Origin: CAIVAT01 sp037128705
Lineage (GTDB): Bacteria > Bacteroidota > Bacteroidia > Bacteroidales > FEN-979
Direction: 5' to 3'
Length of the DNA: 64,000 nt
Assembly (NCBI GenBank): GCA_037128705.1
Contig: JBAXVX010000022.1
Location: 1 to 64,000, forward strand
Position numbers and translations under genes: made by a program
Part shown: piece by piece, positions 7,728-15,898 of the stretch
How positions within the stretch are numbered: position 1 is the stretch's first letter
Layout of the letters: each line of letters opens with the position of its first letter
The notes under the pieces: generated by a model
Seen by the model: only the letters and a program-made list of their open reading frames with translations
What the model was told of the DNA's origin: nothing
Databases searched by the model: none

Positions 7728-9677
7728 TTATTTGAAGTAAATAGCATTAAACTTACAACTCTCGAAACATATGCCGCATCCGTTGCACTTTGACTCAACG
7801 ATGAAATGTGGAAATTTGATGGATCCCACAATGGCGTTCTCCGGGCATTTCTTCTGACACACATTGCATCCGTTGCAAACCTCCACATCGATAAAAAATG
7901 TCCGCAGATCACGGCATACTCCTGCCTGGCATTTCCGGTCAAAAATATGCTCTTCATACTCTTCCCGGAACCATTTAAGTGAGGAGAGTACCGGGTTGGG
8001 CGCATTTTGACCCAGTCCGCACAGGGATGTATCCCTGATGACCTCTGCAATGCTTTCAAGTTCCACCACCCCTTTAAACCTTTCGAGTGTTTCATGGGTC
8101 TTTTCTTCCCTCGGGCGGCGTGTGATTTCTTCAAGGATTTTCAGCATCCGGCCGGTTCCTTCGCGACAGGGGATACATTTCCCGCAGCTCTCTTTTTGAA
8201 GGAATTCCATAAAGAAAAGGGATAAATTCACCATGCAGGTATCCTCATCCAGGATGATGATTCCTCCTAAGGCCATAGAATAACCAGACTCCTGCATGGT
8301 TTCGTATCCTACCGGGGTATCCAGGTGGTCTGCAGGAATACAAACACCCGTTGGCCCACCCAGCTGGATGGCTTTGAGTTTCCTGCCATTTTTTACACCA
8401 CCGCCGCATTGGTTGACAATTTCAGAAAGGGTGGTCCCCATGGGTATTTCAATGAATCCTGAATGGATACCCTTCCCGGCAATGCTGAACATCTTTGTCC
8501 CCCTGCTTTGTTTTGTTCCGATCGATTTAAACCATGATGGACCATTTTCAAGGATGGACGGGATATTCGCCAGGGTCTCCACATTATTCACAACAGTCGG
8601 ATGACCGAACAATCCCTTTTCAGCAGGGAAGGGAGGTTTTGCCTGGGGGATTCCCCTTCGACCTTCAAGGTTGGCGATCAATGCAGTTTCTTCACCGCAT
8701 ACAAACGCCCCTGCTCCCTGGCGCAGGTGAATATTCAGGTTGAAGCCGCTTCCGAAGATGTTTTCGCCTGTGAAACCATATTCCTTTGCCTGCTTCAGGG
8801 CATTTTCAAGGATCCGGATGGGTTCCTCATAATCAGACTTTAAATAGATATACGCGTTATTGGCGCCGATTGCATAAGCGGCAATAGCAATGCCCTCCAG
8901 GATGCGGTGAGGATCCCCTTCGATGAGGGCCCTGTTCATGAAGGCCCCGGGATCGCTTTCGTCAGCATTGCAAATGAGGTATTTTTGATCGCTCCCGGTT
9001 CCGTGGGCTACAACCCATTTTTTTCCTGTCAGGAATCCGCCACCCCCGCGGCCACGCAATTCACTTTGTTCAACTATGTCACATACTTTATCTGCGGTGT
9101 AGTTCAACACTGTCTTGTACAGGGATCTGTAACCGCCAAATGCAAGGTAGTCATCAATTGAATGTGGCGAAATGACACCGGAATTCCGAAGAACAATTTT
9201 ATGCTGGTTGGCGAAAAATGGATGCTGATCAATATAAGGAATGTTTGACCAATCTTCGTGCGTGGCGTGTTTGTATTGTCCCAGTGCCATTTCAGGAACA
9301 AGCGAATGGTGAAAAACTGAGTTTAAGAGGTCTTCAACTCTTTCTTCGGTTGCATGGTGAAATGAAATCCGTGACTTGCCAGGCAACTGAACATCGAGCA
9401 AAGGTTCAGCCGAACACAAACCCAGGCAGCCAACCTTTACAACTTCAGCATCCAGATTGTTGGTTTTCAAAAATTTATAAACGGCTTCAAGGGTCTTGCC
9501 GGCACCAGCAATCATTCCGCAGGTACCCATTCCAATGTATATAACCGGACGGGTCACTTTTTCTCTCCTGCAAATGGCAAGTTTATCGGCAGTGGTTTTA
9601 TCAAAGATGTTGGAATATGCTTTCAGGATCTTTTCGACCAGAAATTCTTTGTTTTCATTTGAATCCGATGTGGTCAT
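7728..9677 (-). CDS. hydB: Hydrogenase NADH-binding subunit HydB, module 1
   Basis: NuoF-like flavoprotein of 649 residues. Residues about 43-120 are a thioredoxin-fold ferredoxin of the HndB type (MGTCGMIAGA, then VGCLGLC): Cys53, 84 and 88 are present, and the fourth position is Ile48. The NuoF core follows, with GRGGGGF (FMN), NADESDPGAF, GAGAFVCGEETALI and the [4Fe-4S] site SCGKCIPC...CGLG. The C-terminus has CQAGVC and two [4Fe-4S] ferredoxin motifs (CNGCNVCQKKCP, CNGCGICFESCK). This is the full set found in bifurcating-type HydB. One usually invariant Gly in NADEGDPG is Ser. It begins one base after the hydC1 stop. Confidence 0.92.
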   Translation of the reverse strand: MTTSDSNENKEFLVEKILKAYSNIFDKTTADKLAICRREKVTRPVIYIGMGTCGMIAGAGKTLEAVYKFLKTNNLDAEVVKVGCLGLCSAEPLLDVQLPGKSRISFHHATEERVEDLLNSVFHHSLVPEMALGQYKHATHEDWSNIPYIDQHPFFANQHKIVLRNSGVISPHSIDDYLAFGGYRSLYKTVLNYTADKVCDIVEQSELRGRGGGGFLTGKKWVVAHGTGSDQKYLICNADESDPGAFMNRALIEGDPHRILEGIAIAAYAIGANNAYIYLKSDYEEPIRILENALKQAKEYGFTGENIFGSGFNLNIHLRQGAGAFVCGEETALIANLEGRRGIPQAKPPFPAEKGLFGHPTVVNNVETLANIPSILENGPSWFKSIGTKQSRGTKMFSIAGKGIHSGFIEIPMGTTLSEIVNQCGGGVKNGRKLKAIQLGGPTGVCIPADHLDTPVGYETMQESGYSMALGGIIILDEDTCMVNLSLFFMEFLQKESCGKCIPCREGTGRMLKILEEITRRPREEKTHETLERFKGVVELESIAEVIRDTSLCGLGQNAPNPVLSSLKWFREEYEEHIFDRKCQAGVCRDLRTFFIDVEVCNGCNVCQKKCPENAIVGSIKFPHFIVESKCNGCGICFESCKFNAIYFK

Positions 9678-9678
9678 C

Positions 9679-10143
9679 TTATTCTGTTTTATCTTTGAGA
9701 GAACGGATGATTTGCGTTAATTCATCAGGCGAAACATGGTGGTAATACAAGTCGTTAATCCGTATCACCGGCGCTGATTCACAGGCTCCCATGCAATTCG
9801 AAATTTCAAGGCTGAACTTACGGTCACGGCTTGTACTCCCGGCCTTGACTTTGAGCTGCTTTTCAAGTTCGGCCAGGTAATTTGATGAACCAAACAGGTG
9901 GCAGGCCGTACCCCTGCATATCCGGATATGAAACTGACCCAGCGGTTTAAACCGGAAATGATCATAAAATGCAGCAACGGCGAAAACTTTGTTGGTAGGT
10001 ACTTTAAGATACCTTCCAACCTCATCCAACAACACTTCAGGAAGATATCCCTGCTCTTTCTGGATATCCTGTAAAATAGGAATCAATGCATCCTTCCTGT
10101 TTGATGGATATTTGGTCAGTATATGCTCCAGCGGTTCTTTCAT
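9679..10143 (-). CDS. hydC: Hydrogenase [2Fe-2S] subunit HydC, module 1 (NuoE-like)
   Basis: NuoE-family subunit of 154 residues carrying one [2Fe-2S] cluster in a thioredoxin fold; it passes electrons between the HydB flavin and the HydA wire. Ligands are CRGTAC near residue 87 and CMGAC near residue 128. The N-terminal helical bundle (residues 1-70) with GYLPEVLLDEVGRYLKVP is typical. First gene of the minus-strand module. It has a good -7 element (10173-10180) and Rex-like sites upstream, divergent from the sensor gene at 10294. Confidence 0.93.
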   Translation of the reverse strand: MKEPLEHILTKYPSNRKDALIPILQDIQKEQGYLPEVLLDEVGRYLKVPTNKVFAVAAFYDHFRFKPLGQFHIRICRGTACHLFGSSNYLAELEKQLKVKAGSTSRDRKFSLEISNCMGACESAPVIRINDLYYHHVSPDELTQIIRSLKDKTE

Positions 10144-10172
10144 GATTAAAATAATATTGGATAACTGCCTTA

Positions 10173-10180
10173 CAAAAATA
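10173..10180 (-). promoter_or_regulatory. -7 promoter element of hydrogenase module 1
   Basis: Read on the minus strand the bases are TATTTTTG, a match to the Bacteroidota -7 consensus TAnnTTTG, 30 bases before the hydC1 start. No clear -33 TTTG is seen, as expected for a promoter that depends on regulators. Confidence 0.45.
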
Positions 10181-10210
10181 ACATATAAAAATGAACATTA
10201 AAAAATTTTA

Positions 10211-10228
10211 TTGTGAAATATTTATCAA
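10211..10228. promoter_or_regulatory. Rex-like operator A (module 1 / sensor intergenic region)
   Basis: TTGTGAA-ATAT-TTATCAA. This fits the Rex operator plan TTGTGAA-N4-TTCACAA (or TTGTTAA-N4-TTAACAA) with one clear deviation. It lies between the divergent starts at 10143 and 10294, so it could control both directions. No binding has been tested. Confidence 0.55.
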
Positions 10229-10245
10229 TGTGAATAATTAAACAA
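10228..10245. promoter_or_regulatory. Rex-like operator B, adjacent to A
   Basis: ATGTGAA-TAAT-TAAACAA, two deviations from TTGTGAA-N4-TTAACAA. Its centre is 17 bases from the centre of site A. Weaker than A and only worth listing because it abuts it. Confidence 0.35.
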
Positions 10246-10293
10246 ATATTATTAACCTCTTTTTGTGATAAATAATTTATTTTTTGCTCTTTT

Positions 10294-12207
10294 ATGCCGA
10301 CAGATATGCTTAACTTTGACCATCAGAACCACTTTATGACATCAGACCCCCTTTTTACAATATCCCACGAGTTATGCATTAAATGTTATTCTTGCGTTAG
10401 GATTTGCCCCGTAAAGGCTATCCGGGTGGACGTCAGTTCTGAACTACCCTCAATCATCCCGAATCGTTGTATAGGCTGCGGAAGTTGTTACAGGACTTGT
10501 GCGCCTCATGCCATAACATACCGGAGTTCCATTGAAAATACGAAGGCATTGTTATCCTCCGGCGACAAAGTAGCCGCAATCTGCGATCCTACCATCTCGG
10601 GTGAATTCCATGACATAACAGACTACAGGAAATTCATTGAGATGATCAAACAGCTTGGGTTTACCTATGTCAGCGAAGCCTCTTTCGGGGTTGACCTGGT
10701 CGCCATGAAATACAAGGAGCTCTTTGAAAACTTCAGGGGGAAGTATTACATCACGGCAAATTGCCCATCGGTAGTCTCCTTCATCGAGAAATACAACCCA
10801 GAGTTGATCATTAACCTTGCACCCATTGTATCTCCGATGGTTGCCACCGCAAAAATAATCCGACAGAAGTACGGAGAGAAGGTCAGGATTGTTTTCATTG
10901 GCCCGTGCATCGCCACCAAAGATGAGGCGTTGAAATTTGAAGGCGACGCAACAATTGATGCTGTTCTGACCTTTGTTGAACTCAGGCAGCTGTTTAATGA
11001 TTTTAATATCCGGGAGAGCCAGGTGGAGTTTTCAGAGTTTGATCCTCCCCTGGGTTACAAAGGCTCACTCTATCCGATAAGCAACGGGCTTCTCCAGGCA
11101 GGTGAGATCAGTGAGGACCTGCTTACGGGGAGCGTAATTACGACCGAAGGCCGGAATAACATGTTAGATGCTGTGAAGGAGTTTGATTCAAGAATTGAAC
11201 TGATCAAGCGAAACTTCAATGTGTTTTATGACGAAGGATGCCTGATGGGACCGGGAACATCACCCGGAGGTGAGAAATTTTTACGAAGGACACTGGTAAC
11301 AGAGTATGTCGATAAACGGCTGGTAAAATTCGACAAATCGGTTTGGGATGAGGAAATGGCACTGTTTGCAACACTTGATCTCTCGAGGCAGTTTTTTCCT
11401 GATGACCAGCGTTTGCCGGTTCCTGATGATGATAAAATTGCCGAAGTATTGAAAATGATTGACCGCGAGGGTCAAATGTACAATGAGGTTGGTTGTGAAT
11501 CCTGTGGATATGCAAATTGCCGGGAATTGGCCATTGCCATTTCCCAGGGCCTTGCAACAACCGAAATGTGTCATGTGTTCAGCGGTCATAACAGGCAGGA
11601 ATACATCCAGACACTCCGTGCCACCAACGAGAGCCTGGCAAAAACAAAAACAGCATTGGCCGAGTCGGAAGAGAAGGCAAAACATGAGCAGGAGGCCCAG
11701 AAAGAATCAGCCGATATTATTTCCACCATGCTCCAGAAACTGATTTCAGGCGTTGTGATCGTGGATGAAGATCTGAAGATATATCAGTCTAACAAAGCTT
11801 TTATACGGATAGTCGGGGAGGAGGCCGCCATGATTGATGAAGTGATTCCCGGATTGGTTGGCGCTGACCTTAAATCATTGCTCCCGGTTCATTTCTACAA
11901 GATGTTCTCCTATGTGTTGTCATCAGATGAACCAATTGAAAACAAGGACGTTCAGTTTGGCGATATCAAATTAGGCGTTTCCATTTTCTCCATCCGTAGT
12001 CATAAATATGTCGGAGGAATATTACGCGACATGTATGTTCCGGAACTGAGGAAGGAACAAATTGTCAACCGCCTTTCTGAAGTCATTGATGAAAACTTCG
12101 ACATGGTTCAGAAAATAGCCTATCTGTTGGGAGAGGGAGCCGCAAAATCGGAACAGATGCTCAATTCGGTGATCGATACCTATAAAAACCCGGGGAAGAA
12201 GACGTGA
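10294..12207 (+). CDS. Hydrogenase-like PAS sensor protein (HydS-type)
   Basis: A 637-residue soluble protein. In order: two [4Fe-4S] motifs (Cys28/31/34/38 and Cys59/62/65/69), an [FeFe]-hydrogenase-like domain (about 90-340), an Fe-S domain (Cys401/404/409/426), a coiled coil (about 435-475), a PAS domain (about 475-585) and a short helical tail. The H-cluster positions read ANCP (Cys157), IGPC (Cys205) and YDEGC (Cys316): the relay Cys is Asn156 and one cluster ligand position is Tyr312. It therefore looks sensory and may not hold a normal H-cluster. The next gene is a SpoIIE phosphatase 39 bases on, a pairing known for sensory hydrogenases. It diverges from module 1 across Rex-like sites. 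Confidence 0.88.
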   Translation: MPTDMLNFDHQNHFMTSDPLFTISHELCIKCYSCVRICPVKAIRVDVSSELPSIIPNRCIGCGSCYRTCAPHAITYRSSIENTKALLSSGDKVAAICDPTISGEFHDITDYRKFIEMIKQLGFTYVSEASFGVDLVAMKYKELFENFRGKYYITANCPSVVSFIEKYNPELIINLAPIVSPMVATAKIIRQKYGEKVRIVFIGPCIATKDEALKFEGDATIDAVLTFVELRQLFNDFNIRESQVEFSEFDPPLGYKGSLYPISNGLLQAGEISEDLLTGSVITTEGRNNMLDAVKEFDSRIELIKRNFNVFYDEGCLMGPGTSPGGEKFLRRTLVTEYVDKRLVKFDKSVWDEEMALFATLDLSRQFFPDDQRLPVPDDDKIAEVLKMIDREGQMYNEVGCESCGYANCRELAIAISQGLATTEMCHVFSGHNRQEYIQTLRATNESLAKTKTALAESEEKAKHEQEAQKESADIISTMLQKLISGVVIVDEDLKIYQSNKAFIRIVGEEAAMIDEVIPGLVGADLKSLLPVHFYKMFSYVLSSDEPIENKDVQFGDIKLGVSIFSIRSHKYVGGILRDMYVPELRKEQIVNRLSEVIDENFDMVQKIAYLLGEGAAKSEQMLNSVIDTYKNPGKKT

Positions 12208-12229
12208 CACGGAACACGTGACGCGTGAC
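12202..12229. repeat. Short CGTGAC-rich direct repeat
   Basis: Three imperfect copies of CGTGAC span the stop codon of the PAS sensor gene and the start of the short gap before the phosphatase gene. No function is evident. Confidence 0.4.
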
Positions 12230-12246
12230 AATTCTATTCTTATTCA

Positions 12247-13431
12247 GTGGACGAAAAATTTTACATCGAGGTTAACTGTCAGCAAAAATGCCATGGCGAA
12301 GCCCGGGTTTGCGGTGATGTGTTCATATCCCGCAGGATCAAGGAGGAGGGCCGGATTATCGTTGTATTGTCCGACGGGATGGGCCATGGAATTAAGGCCA
12401 ACATGCTGGGAACGCTTACGGCCACGCTCGCCGTAAATTTCACACAGGAGCATAAAAGCGTACAGAAAATTACTGAGATCATCATGAAAACACTGCCGGT
12501 CGACAGCATGAAGAAGATGAATTATTCGACCTTTACCATCGTTGAAATTGATGTAGACGGAGAGGTGCGCATCCTGGAATATGAAAATCCGAAGACACTC
12601 ATTTTACGGGGATCAAAACTATATGAACCGGAGTGGAATTGCGTGGTGCTTGAAGGTGAAAAAAATGTCGGTCGGGAGGTACTTACCACTACATTTAAAC
12701 CACAAAAGGAGGACAGGATCGTATTTTGTTCCGACGGGGTCACCCAGTCAGGCCTTGGAAGTGAGCGGCTGCTGATGGGGTGGGGGGCCGAAAACCTTCA
12801 AAAGTTTGTTGAAGACTCCATCAGGGACGAGCAGGACATCTCGGCGGTCAAATTGGGAACAAGGGTTGTTAACAAGGCCAATCAGAATGATAATTTTCAT
12901 CCGCTGGATGATATAAGTTGCGGGGTCATTTATTTCAGGGAACCACGCAAACTGATGATATTTTCCGGTCCTCCCCAGGATCCTGCGGTCGATGCCATGT
13001 TCACCGGACTTTTAAAACAGTTTGAAGGGAAGAAGATCATTTGCGGGGCTACTACGGCCGATATGGTTGCCCGGGAATGGAGCGAAGAGATCATCGATTC
13101 CAAAGTGAGGTATGATATGGAATTACCGCCGGTTTCGCACATGAACGGGGTTGAGCTGATTACCGAAGGAATCCTGACCCTGAGTAAAGTCAGCGAACTG
13201 CTCAAGAAATACAACAACAACTATATGCTTGGCAAAGGGCCGGCCGACGAAATCATAAGATTCCTGATTGAAAGTGATGAGATTCATTTCCTGGTTGGAA
13301 CAAACATCAACACAGCCCACCAGGATCCCACCATGCCGGTTGAACTGGAACTACGCCGTACGGTCGTTCACCGGATCACCCGCACCCTCGAGGAGAAGTT
13401 CCTGAAAGAGGTGACCATGAAGTTTTTCTGA
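12247..13431 (+). CDS. SpoIIE-family protein phosphatase
   Basis: PP2C/SpoIIE-type serine phosphatase of 394 residues, likely the output of the hydrogenase-like PAS sensor. The metal-binding motif LSDGMGHG lies near residue 40, FCSDGVTQ near residue 160 and DDISCGVIYF near residue 220. The C-terminal ~165 residues (starting FSGPPQDPAVDAMF) form an extra domain that I cannot name. The start is GTG at 12247; no in-frame ATG precedes it. Known SpoIIE enzymes dephosphorylate anti-sigma-antagonists, but no such partner is encoded in this window, so the target is unknown. Confidence 0.85.
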   Translation: MDEKFYIEVNCQQKCHGEARVCGDVFISRRIKEEGRIIVVLSDGMGHGIKANMLGTLTATLAVNFTQEHKSVQKITEIIMKTLPVDSMKKMNYSTFTIVEIDVDGEVRILEYENPKTLILRGSKLYEPEWNCVVLEGEKNVGREVLTTTFKPQKEDRIVFCSDGVTQSGLGSERLLMGWGAENLQKFVEDSIRDEQDISAVKLGTRVVNKANQNDNFHPLDDISCGVIYFREPRKLMIFSGPPQDPAVDAMFTGLLKQFEGKKIICGATTADMVAREWSEEIIDSKVRYDMELPPVSHMNGVELITEGILTLSKVSELLKKYNNNYMLGKGPADEIIRFLIESDEIHFLVGTNINTAHQDPTMPVELELRRTVVHRITRTLEEKFLKEVTMKFF

Positions 13432-13444
13432 TCCAGGCGCTTAG

Positions 13445-13478
13445 AAAAAAAGCCTGCCGGATCTTCATCCAACAGGCT
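13445..13478 (-). terminator. Rho-independent terminator of hydrogenase module 2
   Basis: On the minus strand AGCCTG and CAGGCT pair, with an inner GGAT/ATCC stem and loop GAAG, followed by a run of T. It sits 35 bases after hydC2 and faces the convergent phosphatase gene. Confidence 0.8.
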
Positions 13479-13512
13479 CTGCAACCTAGTATTAACCAAA
13501 AAACATAAGCTG

Positions 13513-13992
13513 CTAATTGTTGTATTCAGCAACAATATCTTTCACTCCGTCGGGAGAAACACGGCCATAAACTTTTTCGCCGACCAGCACAACCGGCGCA
13601 AGTCCGCAGGCTCCCACGCAACGCAGACAACTCAGTGAAAATTTTCCATCAGCGGTTGTTTCGCCAACCTGGATTTTCAGAACGCGTCTGAACTCCTCCA
13701 GCACCTTTTCTGCACCCCTTACATAGCAAGCTGTTCCCAGGCAAATTGAAATGGGATGCTGGCCTTTCGGAGTCATCGTGAAAAAAGAATAGAAGGTCAC
13801 CACACCATAAACATGGGCTACCGATACGTTTAATTCCTTTGCAATTACCTCCTGCAATTCAGCAGGAAGATAACCGAAAATGCTCTGGGCTTTATGCAAA
13901 ACATTGATAAGCTCGCCTTTGTCATTGTTGAAAGATTTGCAAACCTCCTTAAGCTCCTGCAACTTCCTTTCCGATAATTTTATCTTGGCCAT
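13513..13992 (-). CDS. hydC: Hydrogenase [2Fe-2S] subunit HydC, module 2 (NuoE-like)
   Basis: NuoE-family subunit of 159 residues with one [2Fe-2S] cluster: ligands CLGTAC near residue 85 and CVGAC near residue 126 (an extra Cys precedes in SCLRC). The N-terminal helices contain GYLPAELQEVIAKELNVS. Here hydC is the last gene of its module, 120 bases beyond hydA2 and separated from it by a heptanucleotide repeat. In modules 1 and 3 it is the first gene. A terminator follows. Confidence 0.94.
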   Translation of the reverse strand: MAKIKLSERKLQELKEVCKSFNNDKGELINVLHKAQSIFGYLPAELQEVIAKELNVSVAHVYGVVTFYSFFTMTPKGQHPISICLGTACYVRGAEKVLEEFRRVLKIQVGETTADGKFSLSCLRCVGACGLAPVVLVGEKVYGRVSPDGVKDIVAEYNN

Positions 13993-14020
13993 ATGAAAAA
14001 GTTAAAAGTCAAAAACGTCA

Positions 14021-14104
14021 TTGGGCATTAGGCATTAGCCATTAGGCATTGGGCATTGGGCATTAGGCATTAGGCACTTGTCATTCGTCATTCGTCATTC
14101 GTCA
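14021..14104. repeat. Heptanucleotide tandem repeat, 12 units
   Basis: Twelve consecutive 7-base units with pattern TTNGNCA: eight of the TTAGGCA/TTGGGCA type, then CTTGTCA and three copies of TTCGTCA. The block fills most of the gap between hydA2 and hydC2. It has no spacers, so it is not a CRISPR array. Confidence 0.85.
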
Positions 14105-14112
14105 CTCGTTTT

Positions 14113-15885
14113 CTATTCCTCCACATAGGTAGCGGCACTTTTGTCAAAGTAATGGGTATGCAGCAGGTGGTGTGATTTTTCTCCCAGCGGTTTACCTAAA
14201 AATTCTTTATAAAGTTCAATGATAAACGGATTCTCGTGTGATTTCCGGATCGGTTTACCTGCATCTTCGCGGTAAATAGCTGCAGCACGTTGTTTAATGA
14301 TCTCTGAATCACCATGATGGAACGGCTGTCCACCCCCGCCGATGCAACCTCCCGGGCATGCCATGATTTCGATGGCGTGGAACTGGCTTTTACCGGCCCG
14401 AACATCTTCGAGGAGTTTTCGTGCGTTGCCTAATCCATGAGCGATTCCGATATTAATGGGTAAACCATTAAAATCAAGGGTTGCATGCCGGATGTTTTCC
14501 AGTCCGCGTAATTCGTTGAACTCCACATGTTCAAGTTTCTTGCCGGTATACAGTTCATAAGCTGTACGGCAGGCTGCTTCAATAACGCCACCTGTATTCC
14601 CGAAGATCACGGCAGCACCGGTTGAAGCCCCCAGCGGATTGTCGAATTCCTCATCCGGAAGGCTGTTGAAATCAATATTGGCCAGTTTGATCAGATGGGC
14701 AAGTTCGCGTGTTGACAGGGAGAAATTTACATCGGGATCCCCGTTTACCTTAAACTCATCCCGCTGGCACTCGTATTTCTTCGCAAGGCATGGCATGATC
14801 GAAACCACGATCATGTTTTTGCGTTCGATCCCCAGTTTCTTTCCGAAATATTCCTTCGCGATCGGGCCGAACATTTGCTGGGGCGATTTTGCTGTGGAGG
14901 GAACATCCATCAGGTCGGGGAAATTGTGCTCAAAGAAGTTTACCCATCCCGGGCAACAGGATGTGAGGATGGGTAGTTTTACACTTTGATCACCCTTGAG
15001 GTAACGGGTAAGGCGGTCGAGTAATTCGCTTCCTTCTTCCATGATAGTCAGGTCGGCAGCAAAATCGGTGTCGAACACGTAGTCAAAACCTAGTCGTCTG
15101 AGTGCTGCGACCATCTTACCCGTTACGAGGGTGCCTGGCGCAAGGCCAAATTCTTCGCCAAGTGCGGCGCGGACGGCAGGTGCTGTTTGAACAACAACTG
15201 TTTTCGTAGGATCAGCGAGTGAATTAATCACGTTGCGCGAGTGGTCAACTTCGGTCAGGGCACCGGTAGGACAAACAGATACACATTGTCCACAGTAAGT
15301 ACAGGGAGATTTCTCGAGATTCATTTCGAATGCCGGAGCTACCACTGCCATAAACCCTCTGTTGACGGCAGAAAGCGCACCTACCGTCTGAACTTCATTA
15401 CACATCATTTCGCACCGCCGGCACATGATGCATTTGTCAACATCCCTGATGATCGCAGGCGACGTATCCTTGCGATAAGTCGATTGCGCTCCCTGAAAGG
15501 GTAATTCGCGTACGCCAAGTTGCTGTGCCATGGTCTGGAGCTCACAATAGCCCGATTTGGCACAGGTCAGACATTCGGCAGGATGATCGGAGAGAATTAA
15601 CTCCAGAACAGTACGGCGCGCGTTCAATACCCTTATTGAGTGGGTGTTAATAACCATATCCTTTGCTACATTGGTAGAACAAGCAGGAGCGAGATTTCGC
15701 CGCCCGACAACTTCAACCACACAAATGCGGCATCCGCCCGGGCGGTTTTCAATGTTCATGTCTTTGAGTTGAAAGTAGCAAAGGGTAGGTATATCGATGC
15801 CAATTGTCTTGGCTGCTTTTAAAATCGTTGTATCTTTTTCGACCTCGACAGGTTTTCCGTCAATGGTCAGTTTTACCATTTCCAT
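14113..15885 (-). CDS. hydA: [FeFe]-hydrogenase catalytic subunit HydA, module 2 (canonical)
   Basis: HydA of 590 residues with a complete canonical active site. It has TSCCPGW (relay Cys310, ligand Cys311), IMPCLAKK (Cys366, Lys369), EIMACPGGCIGGGG, and the proton-path glutamates in MEEGSE. The wire has [2Fe-2S] (Cys36, 52, 55, 69), HPAEC...C...C, and two [4Fe-4S] motifs (CIMCRRCEMMC and CTYCGQCVSVCP). It should reduce protons to H2, or oxidise H2, together with HydB2 and HydC2. The start is 13 bases after the hydB2 stop. Of the three modules this one most resembles known bifurcating hydrogenases. Confidence 0.95.
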   Translation of the reverse strand: MEMVKLTIDGKPVEVEKDTTILKAAKTIGIDIPTLCYFQLKDMNIENRPGGCRICVVEVVGRRNLAPACSTNVAKDMVINTHSIRVLNARRTVLELILSDHPAECLTCAKSGYCELQTMAQQLGVRELPFQGAQSTYRKDTSPAIIRDVDKCIMCRRCEMMCNEVQTVGALSAVNRGFMAVVAPAFEMNLEKSPCTYCGQCVSVCPTGALTEVDHSRNVINSLADPTKTVVVQTAPAVRAALGEEFGLAPGTLVTGKMVAALRRLGFDYVFDTDFAADLTIMEEGSELLDRLTRYLKGDQSVKLPILTSCCPGWVNFFEHNFPDLMDVPSTAKSPQQMFGPIAKEYFGKKLGIERKNMIVVSIMPCLAKKYECQRDEFKVNGDPDVNFSLSTRELAHLIKLANIDFNSLPDEEFDNPLGASTGAAVIFGNTGGVIEAACRTAYELYTGKKLEHVEFNELRGLENIRHATLDFNGLPINIGIAHGLGNARKLLEDVRAGKSQFHAIEIMACPGGCIGGGGQPFHHGDSEIIKQRAAAIYREDAGKPIRKSHENPFIIELYKEFLGKPLGEKSHHLLHTHYFDKSAATYVEE

Positions 15886-15898
15886 GTAATCCTCCTGG

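Noticed and set aside
10263..10269. Additional Rex half-site TTGTGAT near the PAS sensor start
   Set aside because: No matching second half at the required spacing.
14021..14104. CRISPR array
   Set aside because: Units are 7 bases with no spacers, and no cas genes are present.
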